A stretch of DNA of 64,000 nucleotides, from positions 27,971,415 to 28,035,414 of the forward strand of contig CM018694.1 in NCBI GenBank assembly GCA_009363875.1, read 5' to 3'. This document shows, one piece after another, positions 1 through 10,309 of the stretch (position 1 is its first letter; each line of letters opens with the position of its first letter). The notes beneath the pieces are model-generated. The model made no database searches. It was not told the origin of the DNA and saw only the letters and a program-made list of their open reading frames with translations. The position numbers and the translations under genes were made by a program. The DNA is from Mikania micrantha (lineage: Eukaryota > Streptophyta > Magnoliopsida > Asterales > Asteraceae).

Positions 1-30
1 ACCTCTCTAAGGAGGATTTGTATGACAAAT

Positions 31-310
31 TCAATGTTATTCCAAGATGGTTTTACACATCTAACACAAGACAACTCACAAGTGGTCTTACAAATAAATT
101 CAACGCCACTTACAAGTGGTCTTATATGATAAATCCAATGCCATTCACCAATGGTCTTACTTGTTAAACCCAATGCCACCCACCAGTGGTCTTGTATGAT
201 AAATCCAATGCCACCCATCAGTGGTCTTACATGTTAAATCCAATGCCACCCACCAGTGGTCTTACATGTTAAATCCAATGCCACCCACCAGTGATCTTAC
301 ATGTTAATAT
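31..310. repeat. 35-bp tandem repeat, about 8 units
   Basis: Units start at about 31, 66, 101, 136, 171, 206, 241 and 276. The three rightmost units are nearly identical and those to the left are more diverged. Most units hold a short inverted repeat of the form GCCAC...GTGGT. In the unit at 101 the arms are CCACT/AGTGG and in the unit at 136 they are CCATT/AATGG, so pairing is kept although the bases differ. No reading frame runs through the array. Confidence 0.85.
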
Positions 311-1151
311 ACACAAAATGGCATACGTTATGGTCTTAAATTTGCTTTAACACTATTATAAATAGTTTCCATTTCAATGTGTCAATTACTATCAACATGT
401 AATGACACTATCACTAGTTATGAAATCATATCATAACATTCACCATACGTATACACATTGTATACTTACAATCTATATATCCCGCATATAGATTATATGC
501 ACATTATATAAATTATTAACATGTTTAAATCATTACATCTCAACTTAAACATGTATGAACACATAAACACAATTATGTGTCTTTTTCCCTATCCTGCCTT
601 AAGCGGTCAAATTATACATTTTTAATTCATGTATACACACCAAAACATTTTCCATGTTCAAATGGATTAATTTTCCCAACACATCAAGTGTTATTGCCTA
701 CACTCATGTAGGTCTTTACACATTAATCTTCCAATTCATTTCTCCTGAATTGGTAACACTATTACGTACAAGTAATAGATACATTAACCTCATAACACTT
801 ACCTAATCTCAATAGCCTAAGTATAAAATGATACCCATAAGTGCTTGTTCATATCATGTTTGCACTAGTAAGTTGGATAGACGTACTAGTTCACTCATTA
901 TATTCCCAATTCCTTACTTCCTTCATTTCATACTCAAGACATTGATTTCGGTTTCAAACAATCACTCAAATCACATTTAACATGTAATGATTCACATTAC
1001 ATTTAACAATTATAATACAGGAAATATATATGCTAACCTCATACATTCGGCATCATGATCGGGTCTTCGAATCAAACGTTATGTTTTCATATCAAGAGCA
1101 CAAAAGTTTGAGATCAAGTGTTCATGACGCACTTGATTCACTCAAACCATT

Positions 1152-1163
1152 GCTCTGATACCA
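1152..1163 (-). promoter_or_regulatory. Primer-binding site for initiator tRNA-Met
   Basis: The minus strand reads TGGTATCAGAGC, the standard plant retroelement primer site for initiator methionine tRNA. It lies four bases from the LTR edge at 1168. This orients the element on the minus strand and makes the adjoining LTR its 5' LTR. Confidence 0.9.
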
Positions 1164-1800
1164 ACTCTGTAACACCCCAAACTTTTCACACGATTACACG
1201 TGTCTCATTTTAGGTCCCAGATTAAAATTTTTCCACAAAATCATGTTTGGAAGCGTGAAATTAACATTTCATATGTTTAAACACACTTAATTTCAAATCA
1301 TTTACATTTATGATTAATAAAAACTAGTGTGTTTAAGTTTAATACCACCAAGGATTTTACATAACGTTTGCTTTTGCTTCACCACGTGCCCGATCTGATC
1401 GCCCAATGCATATCTATCTTTGACCTGTAACATCACATATAAGGTCACAATTAGTTCATATGAACTAAGTAAGTAACCCCTCCCAAATTCCCAAAAACTT
1501 ATTTAAATCCATCCACATACATATCATATGGATGTTAATCATGTTTAGATAATAATATATCATATTCAAACCTCAACTTGCACCCAACACACATGGTGCA
1601 TTTATTTCCCTTAATGAGACATTTTCACAATATGAATATATTATCTAATTCAACTTTACCACCAGCACCTCTGGCTAAATTTAAAACACCAAATATATAT
1701 ATATTTTATTGGCTTAACCAATTACCCACACATATGTGGTTTCAACAATTTAATTTCCGGATTAACCGGTTATCCACACATTTGTGGTATCATACATATA

Positions 1801-2238
1801 TCAAGTCTAAGATGTTCACCCACCGGTACTTCCATCTAGACAATTGCCAGCACCTCTGGCTATCCACCAATGTGGAGTCATAATATATCAAGTCTAAGAT
1901 GTTCACCCACCGGTACTTCCATCTAGACAATTGCCAGCACCTCTGGCTATCCACCAATGTGGAGTCATAATATATCAAGTCTAAGATGTTCACCCACCGG
2001 TACTTCCATCTAGACAATTGCCAGCACCTCTAGCTATCCACCAATGTGGAGTCATACATATATCAAGTCTAAGATGTTCACCCACCGGTACTTCCATCTA
2101 GACAATTGCCAGCACCTCTGGCTATCCACCAATGTGGAGTCATAATTATATCAAGTCTAATATGTTCACCCACCGGTACTTCCATCTAGACAATTGCCAG
2201 CACCTCTGGCTATCCACCAATGTGGAGTCATAATTATT
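1801..2238. repeat. 87-88 bp tandem repeat inside the LTR, five units
   Basis: Units begin at about 1801, 1888, 1975, 2063 and 2151 (spacings 87, 87, 88, 88). A partial diverged unit follows at 2239 and a weaker related stretch lies before 1800. Each unit contains CCAGCACCTCTGG, a small hairpin. The near-identity of units points to recent unequal exchange or slippage. Confidence 0.9.
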
Positions 2239-3648
2239 TCAATCAAATTACTATGATGTTTACCCACCGGTACTTCCATCATAGAATTCCCACACTTTCA
2301 TTCATCAAAGTATTGGACTTATAATAGGTTGTTGAACTTTTATTATTCAACTTTCCCCTATCACCAATGCCATATTTATCATACAATTCGTTCAATAACA
2401 AATTCACAGTTGTGGGATTACTTACTCAAACACCGGCTCATCCGGCTATTCTTATGCAATCTATGTTGCATAATCAATTCAATCGTGACATAAACACATT
2501 GGAACTTAACATATATTCATTAGAGTCTATTAACTCAATTAGTTCCAATTTAGTTATGCACATTCATTCAAATAAATCAATTAATCATTCTTTAATGATT
2601 AGGTACTCAACCATTTATCAATTCATACTATGATGCTTTCACTCAAATTCTTTCATCATAGATGTACTACCACATATATAGATTGACTAAATAAGTCAAA
2701 CTGCTCAATCAATAAATATACATCACAATCAAGTAGACTCTTTTTACTACGTATATGTAATGTTACAGTAAGTTGGGTAACTTACCTGGTTCAAGCAGTT
2801 GTTCACTTCCTACAACCTCTTTTCCACTTCTGTGAATTGTCACTTGATTTTCACCACCAACACCTAGTTGTAATTCACATATATACAACTATATTCAATA
2901 CATACAACACATACAATCAAGTTCAACTCACTTGACTGGTTTGACTTTCTCAAAGTCAACTCGTCACATAATTGACTCTATCTTACTATATTTAGTAAGT
3001 TCTAGTCAATTAATCATAATTAATCATATTCCATGCCTCCATTAGGCATTTCATCCATAATTGATGTTCATTATATTAGTTATGATCTCAATTACTTCTT
3101 TTAATCAAAATTCATTTATGATCATAACTGTTAATAATTTTTAACATCAATTCATCAAAATCATCATATAACCCATGGATCATAATCCATACATATTTCA
3201 AAACCATTATTTACCCACCCTACTAGTTATCACACCATGATATGGGTTTCATAACAACCGGACATTATCCCGGCTTCAAAACGAAGATTTAACCATCAAA
3301 ATATCAAGTTCTTCGTTTCTAACAATCCCTAGTTATCAACTAGGCAATAATCAGTACCCATAATCATAGTAATACATTCAAAACTGAATTTAATCCACAC
3401 AATATTAAACTAGTAGGAGAGATCGAATCGTTACCCAATCGAACGGATGTTCAATCGCAAAACAACGATCAGATGTTGTAGAATTGAACCCTAGCTCGAT
3501 CTGAATGTTTGGATGGCTTCAGAACTTCATTTTGATAATCAAAATTCGATCAGATCGTCCCTGGGTGTGTTAAAGTCGAGAGAAAGAGTTTTTGAAAACT
3601 CTTCTGCAAGTTTTCTGATTAAAACTTGATTCACCAAACCGCCTCACC

Positions 3649-3776
3649 CGTCGCGTACCGCGACGTGGGACAAAAGAACTCTTCGCGTACCGCGAAGAAA
3701 TCCGGAGTCTTTAGATATTTTGGGTGCTTCGCGTACCGCGAAGGAGCCTCAGAAACATCTTCGCATACCGCGAAGA
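3649..3776. repeat. Cluster of four perfect or near-perfect palindromes
   Basis: Four copies of an inverted repeat with a TAC centre occur at 3649-3665, 3680-3698, 3727-3743 and 3758-3776. Arms are CTTCGCG/CGCGAAG, except the first copy, CGTCGCG/CGCGACG, where both arms changed together. The fourth copy has one arm mismatch. They lie in the U3 part of the minus-strand LTR and could be protein-binding sites or RNA hairpins. Confidence 0.8.
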
Positions 3777-4040
3777 GTCTCTTTGTAATTTTCTTCTTTT
3801 CGCGATTCCGGACAATCCGTAACTCCGTTTCGCGCACGGCTTTCGCCCACGTTCACCATTTTTCACATACTATCAACCTATAATAATTACAATCATCAAA
3901 TCAACATGGTTTTCTAGAACGATCACATGTGCTCTTGCCATTGATGACGTAATTCACACATATTTTCAAATTAAACAATTACAATCGTTCAATTAACGAT
4001 TATTTCAAGTACATTCATTTATTAAAAACAGGTTGTTACA

Positions 4041-4660
4041 AAAACCAATTAATCTGTTGGATCTTCTCTTCATGTTATCTCTTCAAGTTTAAACCTGCTT
4101 AAAATTTCACAAAAATGTCAAAAGAATAACATGAAATGTCAAACTTTTAACTTCATGTTCATCTCTTCATCTCTTAAGTTTAGGTGAAAAAACCTAAAAG
4201 TAAATCCTAGATCAAACTTTAAAGTAAGTGAAAAAACCAAAATTAAACGTTAACAGAAATCGATCTGGAGTGAAGGGGAAGACTTACATGCGATTTACAA
4301 ACCAGAGGCGACGACTTTGGAGGGTGCGATTCACAAACCACAGGCGCGATTCAAAGTGAAGAGGAAGACTTCGATCGTCGCAGGAGACCGCGATGGAGGG
4401 AGTATTGCTGACCGACGGTAGGGGAGAACTTCGAGTCTTCGATTTGTAGAGGCGCTTGGAATGATGTATGATTTTATGGTTTGGAATTTGGGCGACGGGT
4501 TCACGGTAGAAAAGTAGAAATGTCGACTGTATTACTGTAGTTCACGGGGGTGGATTTGAATTTTGGGAAATGTGTAAAATAGATATACCGAGATAGGGGG
4601 TATCTCGCATTTAGGCCATGGGTGTTTGAGCTTTGAGTGTTTCATATTATTAATATATTT
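4041..4660. other. Unassigned non-coding stretch
   Basis: No gene, credible ORF or clear repeat end is recognised. It holds a G-rich part at 4260-4560. It may belong to the transposon whose right end lies at 4864, but a left terminus was not found. Confidence 0.4.
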
Positions 4661-4864
4661 CATAGTTAAAAAAAATATTAACAGGTTTAAATAGATCTTA
4701 GCAGGTTAACATGTGTTTTAACCTGTTAAGACAAGATTTATATCGTGTTCTAACATGTCGACCTGTTAATGACACGAAACCTGTTAAGGATAAACATGAA
4801 ACCTGTTAATTTCGTGTCGTGTCGTGTCGTGTTAACAGGTCCGTGTCTTAAATTGCTAGCCCTA
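4661..4864. mobile_element. Right end of a hAT-type DNA transposon (fragment)
   Basis: The stretch ends in GCTAGCCCTA, a TIR-like end of the type seen at the MITE at 46523-47062. It is packed with subterminal copies of AACAGGTT/AACCTGTTAA in both directions, plus four tandem CGTGT units at about 4813-4830. Subterminal repeats of this kind are typical of hAT transposase binding regions. The matching left end and an 8-bp target duplication were not found, so this is probably truncated. Confidence 0.5.
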
Positions 4865-5219
4865 CGGACATGATTAGGCTAAGGTTCAGGATGCATACTA
4901 GGATGCCCAGATAGAGGACCTGGTAGGTTTTGGAAGCACATATTTTGTTATTTACTTGTGAACCATTTTTGATATCTTGTACAGTTACAAGATAGTGAGC
5001 TCATGATTCTTTTAGAAATCGATTTACTTAGTTAAATTATCAAACGTCAATTGTAATTTAACTTTGTAATCCTAGTTAAATATTATTGTGCTTTAGTTAT
5101 TCTCAAATGTTGATGCTATGTATACAATCTGATCATTCCAATTATCTCACGATATCGCGCCTCGAGAACCTTCTGCCCGACGGGAAAGTTGATCCATCCC
5201 GCCGGCTCGGGGTGTGACA
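4865..5219 (+). mobile_element. 3' fragment of a gypsy LTR
   Basis: The fragment ends in GGCTCGGGGTGTGACA at 5219 and is clearly similar, in inverted orientation, to the left end of the LTR at 59589 (shared GAGCCGGCGGG, GGATCAACTTTCC and CGATATCGTGAGATAA blocks). The left part of the LTR is missing. No primer-binding site follows. A decayed gag of opposite orientation abuts it, so this is a rearrangement or insertion junction. Confidence 0.65.
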
Positions 5220-6219
5220 GTTGTAGTGGCAGCAAGGTTTGTGGCAAACCACATTGTCACTACGTGCTCGTACCTTCCATGCTTAGTGCACTATAGGCAT
5301 AGAAGGGTAGGTAGATGATGATACTGTCACTTCGAACAAAGCGGATACTGCCCCGTGTAGGCCTTTTTGGTTGTAGTAGCTTGCAGTACAGTGTTAATCG
5401 GTGAGTCTTGGATTGGAGCAGCTACAGTCATCGCTGCATAATTCTTGATGGTTTTTTGTTTCTTCCTCTTGGGCTGTTGTTAAGGCTTCTTCGTTTCCTC
5501 AGCCTTAACCCCCTTAAATAGCACTCAAATGAATAGCCGCCTCTAGAGTGGCAGGACTGCTTTCCATGACATTACCCCTGGCCATCAAGGGTAATCTTTC
5601 AATGTACTTCTCTATCTTTTGGGATAGAGGAGTAACCAGATGTGGTACCAGCACACACAACTCATGGAACCGAGTTGTATATTTTGTGTTCTCCCCGCTA
5701 TCTTGCACGAGGCTCCACATTTCTGCATCTAGCTTCTTCAGCTCATGGCGAGGACAGAATTGTTCCACAAGCAACTTTTCAAAGTCTTCTTAAGGTAGGG
5801 ATAAAGCTACATCCCTGCCCTTGGTGTTCTTCCCAGCATTCCACCAGGTAAGAGCGCCCTTATGAAATGCGTTAGCTGCCATTTTAACCTTCATATTTTC
5901 AGGACAACCCGTGTAATTGAGTATGTACTCGATGCTTTCGAGCCATGGTAGCAAGCTCGTAGCTCCCTCAGCACCCGAGTACTTCAGGGTTTAGCATCGT
6001 TGAACTGCTTAAAGGTGAAGTTTGCGTTCCAATGTTGGTGGTGTTGGAGTTGTTTGTTATTGTATCATCACTTCTTCTCCATAGGTTGTTGGTGATATCA
6101 GTAACCATACCCAGTATAATCTCCCTCTTCTGTAGGGAGATTACTCAGGCAATCTAGTTGATCTCTTCGTCGTTGTCACTTGTTGAACCCTCGCCGTTAG
6201 GATTACGTCGAGGAGGCAT
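5220..6219 (-). pseudogene. Ty3/gypsy gag remnant
   Basis: Read on the minus strand, it starts at Met 6219 with MPPRRNPN, a common gypsy gag start, and hits a stop after 21 codons. Gag core similarity follows at 5774-5514: a CPRHELKKL motif, TRFHELCVLVPHLV, an IERLP stretch and SSPATLEAAI, matching the retrotransposon gag family (capsid-like). Downstream, about 5370-5230, are remnants of a CCHC zinc knuckle (YTGQYPLC, YHHLPTL) with stops. Protease and the rest of pol are absent, and the reading abuts an LTR fragment of opposite orientation at 5219. It cannot encode a functional protein. Chromovirus affiliation is likely but not proven. Confidence 0.75.
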
Positions 6220-6452
6220 TCTACGAAGAGAAAGCCACAAGCGGGTCAGTAACGTGAAGTTATACAATTGAATTACTAGATAATTTAGTAATATTCTCAT
6301 ACTACCAGTATTATCATTCAATTGTAATAATGAGCAAGCACACACATAAGCAGTTAACTTATTAGTATGCTTCTCATGTGGTTGTCTATCATGATCTTAT
6401 GTACAATGTTCCATGAAATCCCCACCAAACCTACACACTGACACATTCCCAA

Positions 6453-6527
6453 TATGTCGAAGAGAGCTTATGTGTAGGGCATACTTATATTCAAGTTCGG
6501 TCGCCAGCCCACCACTTCTTCGACATA
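6453..6527. other. Hairpin with conserved interior, copy 1
   Basis: Arms TATGTCGAAGA (6453-6463) and TCTTCGACATA (6517-6527) pair perfectly over 11 bp. They enclose GTAGGGCATAC and CGCCAGCCCACCAC. The same interior recurs at 6957-7043, about 12990, about 42230 and about 60165. Confidence 0.75.
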
Positions 6528-6956
6528 CCACGATCGTGTCCTTGCTAGCATTTGGCATAATGTTTATACTAACTAACAGTTATGTTCCAATGATAATGAT
6601 TCCGAATGATCTTGATCAACTGAACTATGATTGGATTATGAGTGAACTTATGTTGGCATGTACTATGTTGAAATGTACTAATTGTGTTAACATGTTGAAA
6701 TATGTTGGCACATATGTACCATGTTGTCATGTTAATCTATGTTGCAATGTACAAAGTATGTATGATCTACACTAGATCTAAGCATGTTCTCACATAATAT
6801 TGGTACATAAAGTTTACACATAAGGTTGATTCACATGTTCTATCATTATGTTCTCTGTTCTTTTGATTTCAAGTATACGTTCATATGTATTTGATGGATA
6901 TTCTAATGATTCTTGTTTGCCCCAGATCTTCACCACAAATAGTCACGCTGAATTCC

Positions 6957-7043
6957 CCCTGTCATACTGAAGGTAGTTTATATATCGGGCATACGTAGGG
7001 TCATGCCCAGCCGACAGCCCACCACCACTTCAGTATGTCAGGG
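6957..7043. other. Hairpin with conserved interior, copy 2
   Basis: Arms at 6957-6972 and 7028-7043 pair over 16 positions with one mismatch (CCCTG.CATACTGAAG against CTTCAGTATG.CAGGG). The interior is CGGGCATACGTAGGGTCA and CAGCCCACCACC. Compared with copy 1, four of ten aligned stem pairs differ on both arms so that pairing is kept. Confidence 0.75.
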
Positions 7044-8618
7044 CTAGGCCGCTGTTTGTATTTTAAGTTAGGATCTTAATTCACGGTTGTTTATGCATGT
7101 CTCATTGACTATGATTGTGAAAACTGTAGTCTTGGTTCACTTGTAACCAAGACCTCAAGTCTCTCAATACATGCAATATTCAATATTATGATTCCATGAT
7201 GAGAATTTCAAGTTAGGAATACTAACAATACATATTCCTACCCTTGAAGTCCCTAATATGTTAACATGCAGAGAATTTAAGATCAGTGATACTAAGAATA
7301 CATATCCTTGCCTCTGAAATCCTTTGATAAACACACATTGAAAAATTTAGTCAGGTATCTAAGAATACAGGATCCCTACCCTAAATTCCTAAATTTTGAA
7401 AAGCATTTAGAAAACTTTTATCCATAAGATCTTCCAAGCTGAGTGCAAACTTAATAATATCTCAAGTTTACTTTGATTCTAAGCATTCTCATCTTATAGT
7501 ACTTAGTCCTGTGGGGTGTCTTAGTATAATATCCGTAAATTAAAAATACATTTTATATGAAATAATACTAAATTAATAAATAATAAAATACTAATATAAT
7601 AATAAGAAATTAATTAAAAACTTGGTAAACAAGTAAATAGGCTTGGTATCATAAAAACAAATTTAAGTAAAACAACGGCTGGGTTGGCAAACAACAAAAT
7701 TCGTAGGAAAAAAATAAAATAAATAACAGAGAAATAAATAAAATTAATCGTAAAAGTGAGATGAGTAACCGATTTGAGGTCATCAAGAGTAGTGTAAATA
7801 GCTTTTAATATCATAATTCCAATTTGATGATCTATCTTCTTAAACCTCTTTTTCGTCTAAGAAACCATCTAAGATCACCCACAATCTAACAAAAACATAA
7901 CTTCATGATTGAACACCAACCAAAATCACTACTTGATTTCATGTACAAGAGTAGCTATTCCGGTGATAAGCATCAACTTGGAAGATGTGGCGTGAAGGAA
8001 ACCATTAATTCTACCCATCGAACCACGTCTGGAGGTCGAGTCGCTCAACTGGGTATTCATCAACGATCAACCAGTCCCGATCATGAAGCATCTTGCATCA
8101 TAAATTGAGGACGAAGAAGACGACATGATGGTTTAAGGCTTACTATTGGAGGGCAGTAATTGATCAATCATAAAGTTGGAGCAACTGGTTCAAACGCGTG
8201 AAGACATTTTTCGCAAATCGTAGTCGGGAGAACCATTAGTTACAATCGGTGAAGAAACAAGAACGAGGGAAACCGACCTGTGTTTTTTTTATCAAAAATC
8301 GTACGTTTCAAGTCACGGGTACAACTTGTTCACGACTCACCTTGAACCATATTTAAGGTAAGAGGGTAATCATCTTTAATACACGCTTGAAAAATTGGAT
8401 TTGAAAATATGATATAATTATGTTTAAAGTTTTCTTGGTCTATTCGATCCATATGCATATGTAAATTATATATTCCATTTCACACTACAACTATTTACGA
8501 TTATAACTTGGATGCTTAGTAAACTAATGGATTATTCTGAAAACCAGAAGACTAAAGCGAAGAAGATGATAAAAAACGTATATGTTTAGTATTAAAAGGG
8601 TTGGACTGTTAACAATAA

Positions 8619-8690
8619 GCGTCCCATATCAAATGGTTAAAGTTTAGTTGATAAGTCTGGGAGGTCTCGAGTTCTAGCCCCTCCCAGCGC
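8619..8690 (+). other. tRNA-like sequence in the solo LTR (first)
   Basis: An A-box-like TGGTTAAAGTTTAGTTG is followed by a B-box-like GGTCTCGAGTTCTAGCCCC, with GCG/CGC ends. No intact cloverleaf is seen, so it is not a functional tRNA gene. It could be a tRNA-derived insertion or an internal polymerase III-like promoter captured by the LTR. Confidence 0.45.
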
Positions 8691-8780
8691 ATGTTTTTTT
8701 TCACTTCCATAGGAACCAGACCAGGTTTTCCTGCAAACTAATAGACAAAAGAATTAAGGATCTAAGTCAATAACAATTAG

Positions 8781-8843
8781 GAAGTTAGATTGATTGGTTA
8801 GGATACTATGCATACATTTGAAAGGTTCAAGGTTCAAAACTTC
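8781..8843 (+). other. tRNA-like sequence in the solo LTR (second)
   Basis: GAAGTT at the start pairs with AACTTC at the end. GGTTAGGATACT resembles the D-arm of tRNA-Glu and GGTTCAAGGTTCAAAAC resembles a T-arm/B box. Too degenerate for a working tRNA. Confidence 0.4.
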
Positions 8844-10294
8844 TTATGTAGATTTTTATTTATTATTTTTTTTATAAAACTATCTTTTAAGAGCTTTTAA
8901 ATTACTTTCAATAGAAAAACGTTTAAATCACTAACTTACAGAATTAACGGATTGTTATGAAATCAAAGCTACTATGAAATAAATCAATCCAAACAATTAA
9001 ACGTTAAAAGATTCAAATCATCAAAAGTTTAACAAACTACGTATACAAATCTAAATTAGTTAAAACTAACGTGAAATCTAAACAAAAACACAGATATCTG
9101 AATTTTCGGGGATTGGATTACTCGATTGTTTTTCTGCTTACTTGCCGGTTATTTGCTAAGACCCAGGTACGGATTTTCTTTTCATCAGTTATAGTATATT
9201 TTGTTGTGCATACCGTTTGTACGGATCCTATTTAATTAAATCATAGTATTTCTGTTCCTGTAATCGTTTATTTCTGTTTCTATATTATATTCTGATTTGT
9301 TATTTCCACGATATGATATCGTGTTTCCCTGCTTTGTTTATCGTGCAATAGATTTAGATTATATTGTACTCATTATTGCATGGTCCGAATATGATATTAC
9401 TTGGTAGTTTAACTACCCTACTGAACCTACTGAACTTATGATCTATTACCTGAGCATGCCTATACCTGTAAGGATGACTACAGGCCCTTCATGGCGGCAA
9501 CCATGATGTGGAACCACCCGTGGCGATTAGTTGAGTTCACGGCGTCTCTATTTAATACTCTGATAGTATACTTGTGTACCCACTGAATTCTGGAGAGGCA
9601 TATGGACTGGTTCTAGGATAATTTTTAACTGTACTTTCTGATTTCTGGGGGATAGTGATGTGTATGCCAACACTAACTATCTCATGTGTCTGGTAAGGGG
9701 GAGTAGCTACCCGTGAACCTTACACTATTATATGTACTGTCGGCTCATGGTATATTCTGGGATTTCCCACCATTTCTGACTTACATTATAACCTATATTA
9801 TTGTTTCTGAAAGGTTATATTTTATTCAAGTCAGACCACTGTTTACTGTTCTGTTTCTGTTTCGGTTACTTCCTTGTTTCTAGTATCTGTTTCTGAATAT
9901 TATTCTCATTACCTTCACCACTTTTTGAATTTCTGTTAATTACTGTTTTTTATCCGTTACTGAGCATTCTTTGGCTCAGCCGTATTTGTTTTGTGATGTT
10001 TATATGTATTGTATAGGTAATCTAGGAAATCAGGCTGGGAATTGAGGAACGAGAGACAAGAGTTATCAAGGATTTATTTTACAATTAATGTAATAAACTT
10101 TATCATAAGACTTTGATTTATGTTTTTGGGTGACTTATGTAAGACTTTTATTACATTTTAATCAATTTTGGATTGTTGCATTAATACTGATCTTTGTACA
10201 AGTGACACGTCAGCCCTAATCAGGTTGGGGTGTTACACTTAGGTTATAGTCTAGGTCATTAATATTGGGTTTTTCCTGATTCTCTATACCCTTG

Positions 10295-10306
10295 CCTCTG
10301 ATACCA
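10295..10306 (-). promoter_or_regulatory. Primer-binding site (initiator tRNA-Met, 11/12)
   Basis: The minus strand reads TGGTATCAGAGG, one base off the initiator tRNA-Met site. It lies three bases from the LTR edge at 10310. The short leader piece 10238-10294 continues from it until the solo LTR insertion. Confidence 0.75.
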
Positions 10307-10309
10307 ACC

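Larger units (their letters stand above)
1..1167 (-). other. Leader of a minus-strand Ty3/gypsy element, running out of the window
   Basis: No open coding frame is visible. The stretch lies just inside the primer-binding site at 1152-1163 of the LTR at 1168-4040, so on the minus strand it is the start of the internal region (5' leader, before gag). It holds a 35-bp tandem array at its left end. Any gag and pol would lie left of position 1. The assignment rests on position and the primer site, not on protein homology. Confidence 0.55.
1168..4040 (-). mobile_element. Ty3/gypsy-type 5' LTR, 2.87 kb
   Basis: The plus strand starts TGTAACACCCC and ends GGTTGTTACA, giving perfect 7-bp inverted termini (TGTAACA/TGTTACA), with a primer-binding site just outside the left edge. 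The LTR is non-coding; short open frames in it are repeat artefacts. It contains an 87-bp tandem array (1801-2238) and a cluster of GC-rich palindromes (3649-3776). In minus-strand terms the palindromes lie about 260-390 bases from the LTR start, a position expected for U3 control sequence. The partner LTR is outside the window, so age cannot be judged. The superfamily is inferred from LTR length and the TGTAACACCCC-type end. Confidence 0.82.
6220..7519 (-). mobile_element. Non-coding gypsy sequence (leader or LTR-derived) upstream of the gag remnant
   Basis: No coding frame is convincing. It contains two hairpins with a conserved GGGCATAC...CCAGCCCACCAC interior (6453-6527 and 6957-7043). 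It also has three imperfect repeats built on a GGATATGTATTCTTAG-like core (about 7225-7385). If the solo LTR at 7525-10237 is removed, this block joins the short leader and primer-binding site at 10238-10306, so it may be the gag leader of the element whose 5' LTR is at 10310-13246. Confidence 0.5.
7525..10237 (+). mobile_element. Solo gypsy LTR with 5-bp target duplication
   Basis: CTTAG lies at 7520-7524 and again at 10238-10242. Between them is a 2.7-kb non-coding sequence ending GGTTGGGGTGTTACA and starting TATAATATCCG, which looks like TG mutated to TA. No internal domain or second LTR is present, so it is best read as a solo LTR left by LTR-LTR recombination. The orientation is inferred from the CTCAGC and ATTGTATAGGTAAT motifs near the right end, which resemble the R/U5 part of chromovirus LTRs. 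It interrupts the leader of the minus-strand element to its right. Two tRNA-like stretches lie inside (8619-8690 and 8781-8843). Confidence 0.75.

Noticed and set aside
1790..2017. Minus-strand open frame with a perfect repeat of 29 residues
   Set aside because: Simply the 87-bp tandem repeat (29 codons) translated; 88-bp units break the frame.
3626..3883. Open frames on both strands over the palindrome cluster
   Set aside because: Palindromic GC-rich words avoid stops in both directions; no protein family.
8619..8843. tRNA genes
   Set aside because: A/B-box-like words only; no complete cloverleaf or anticodon loop.
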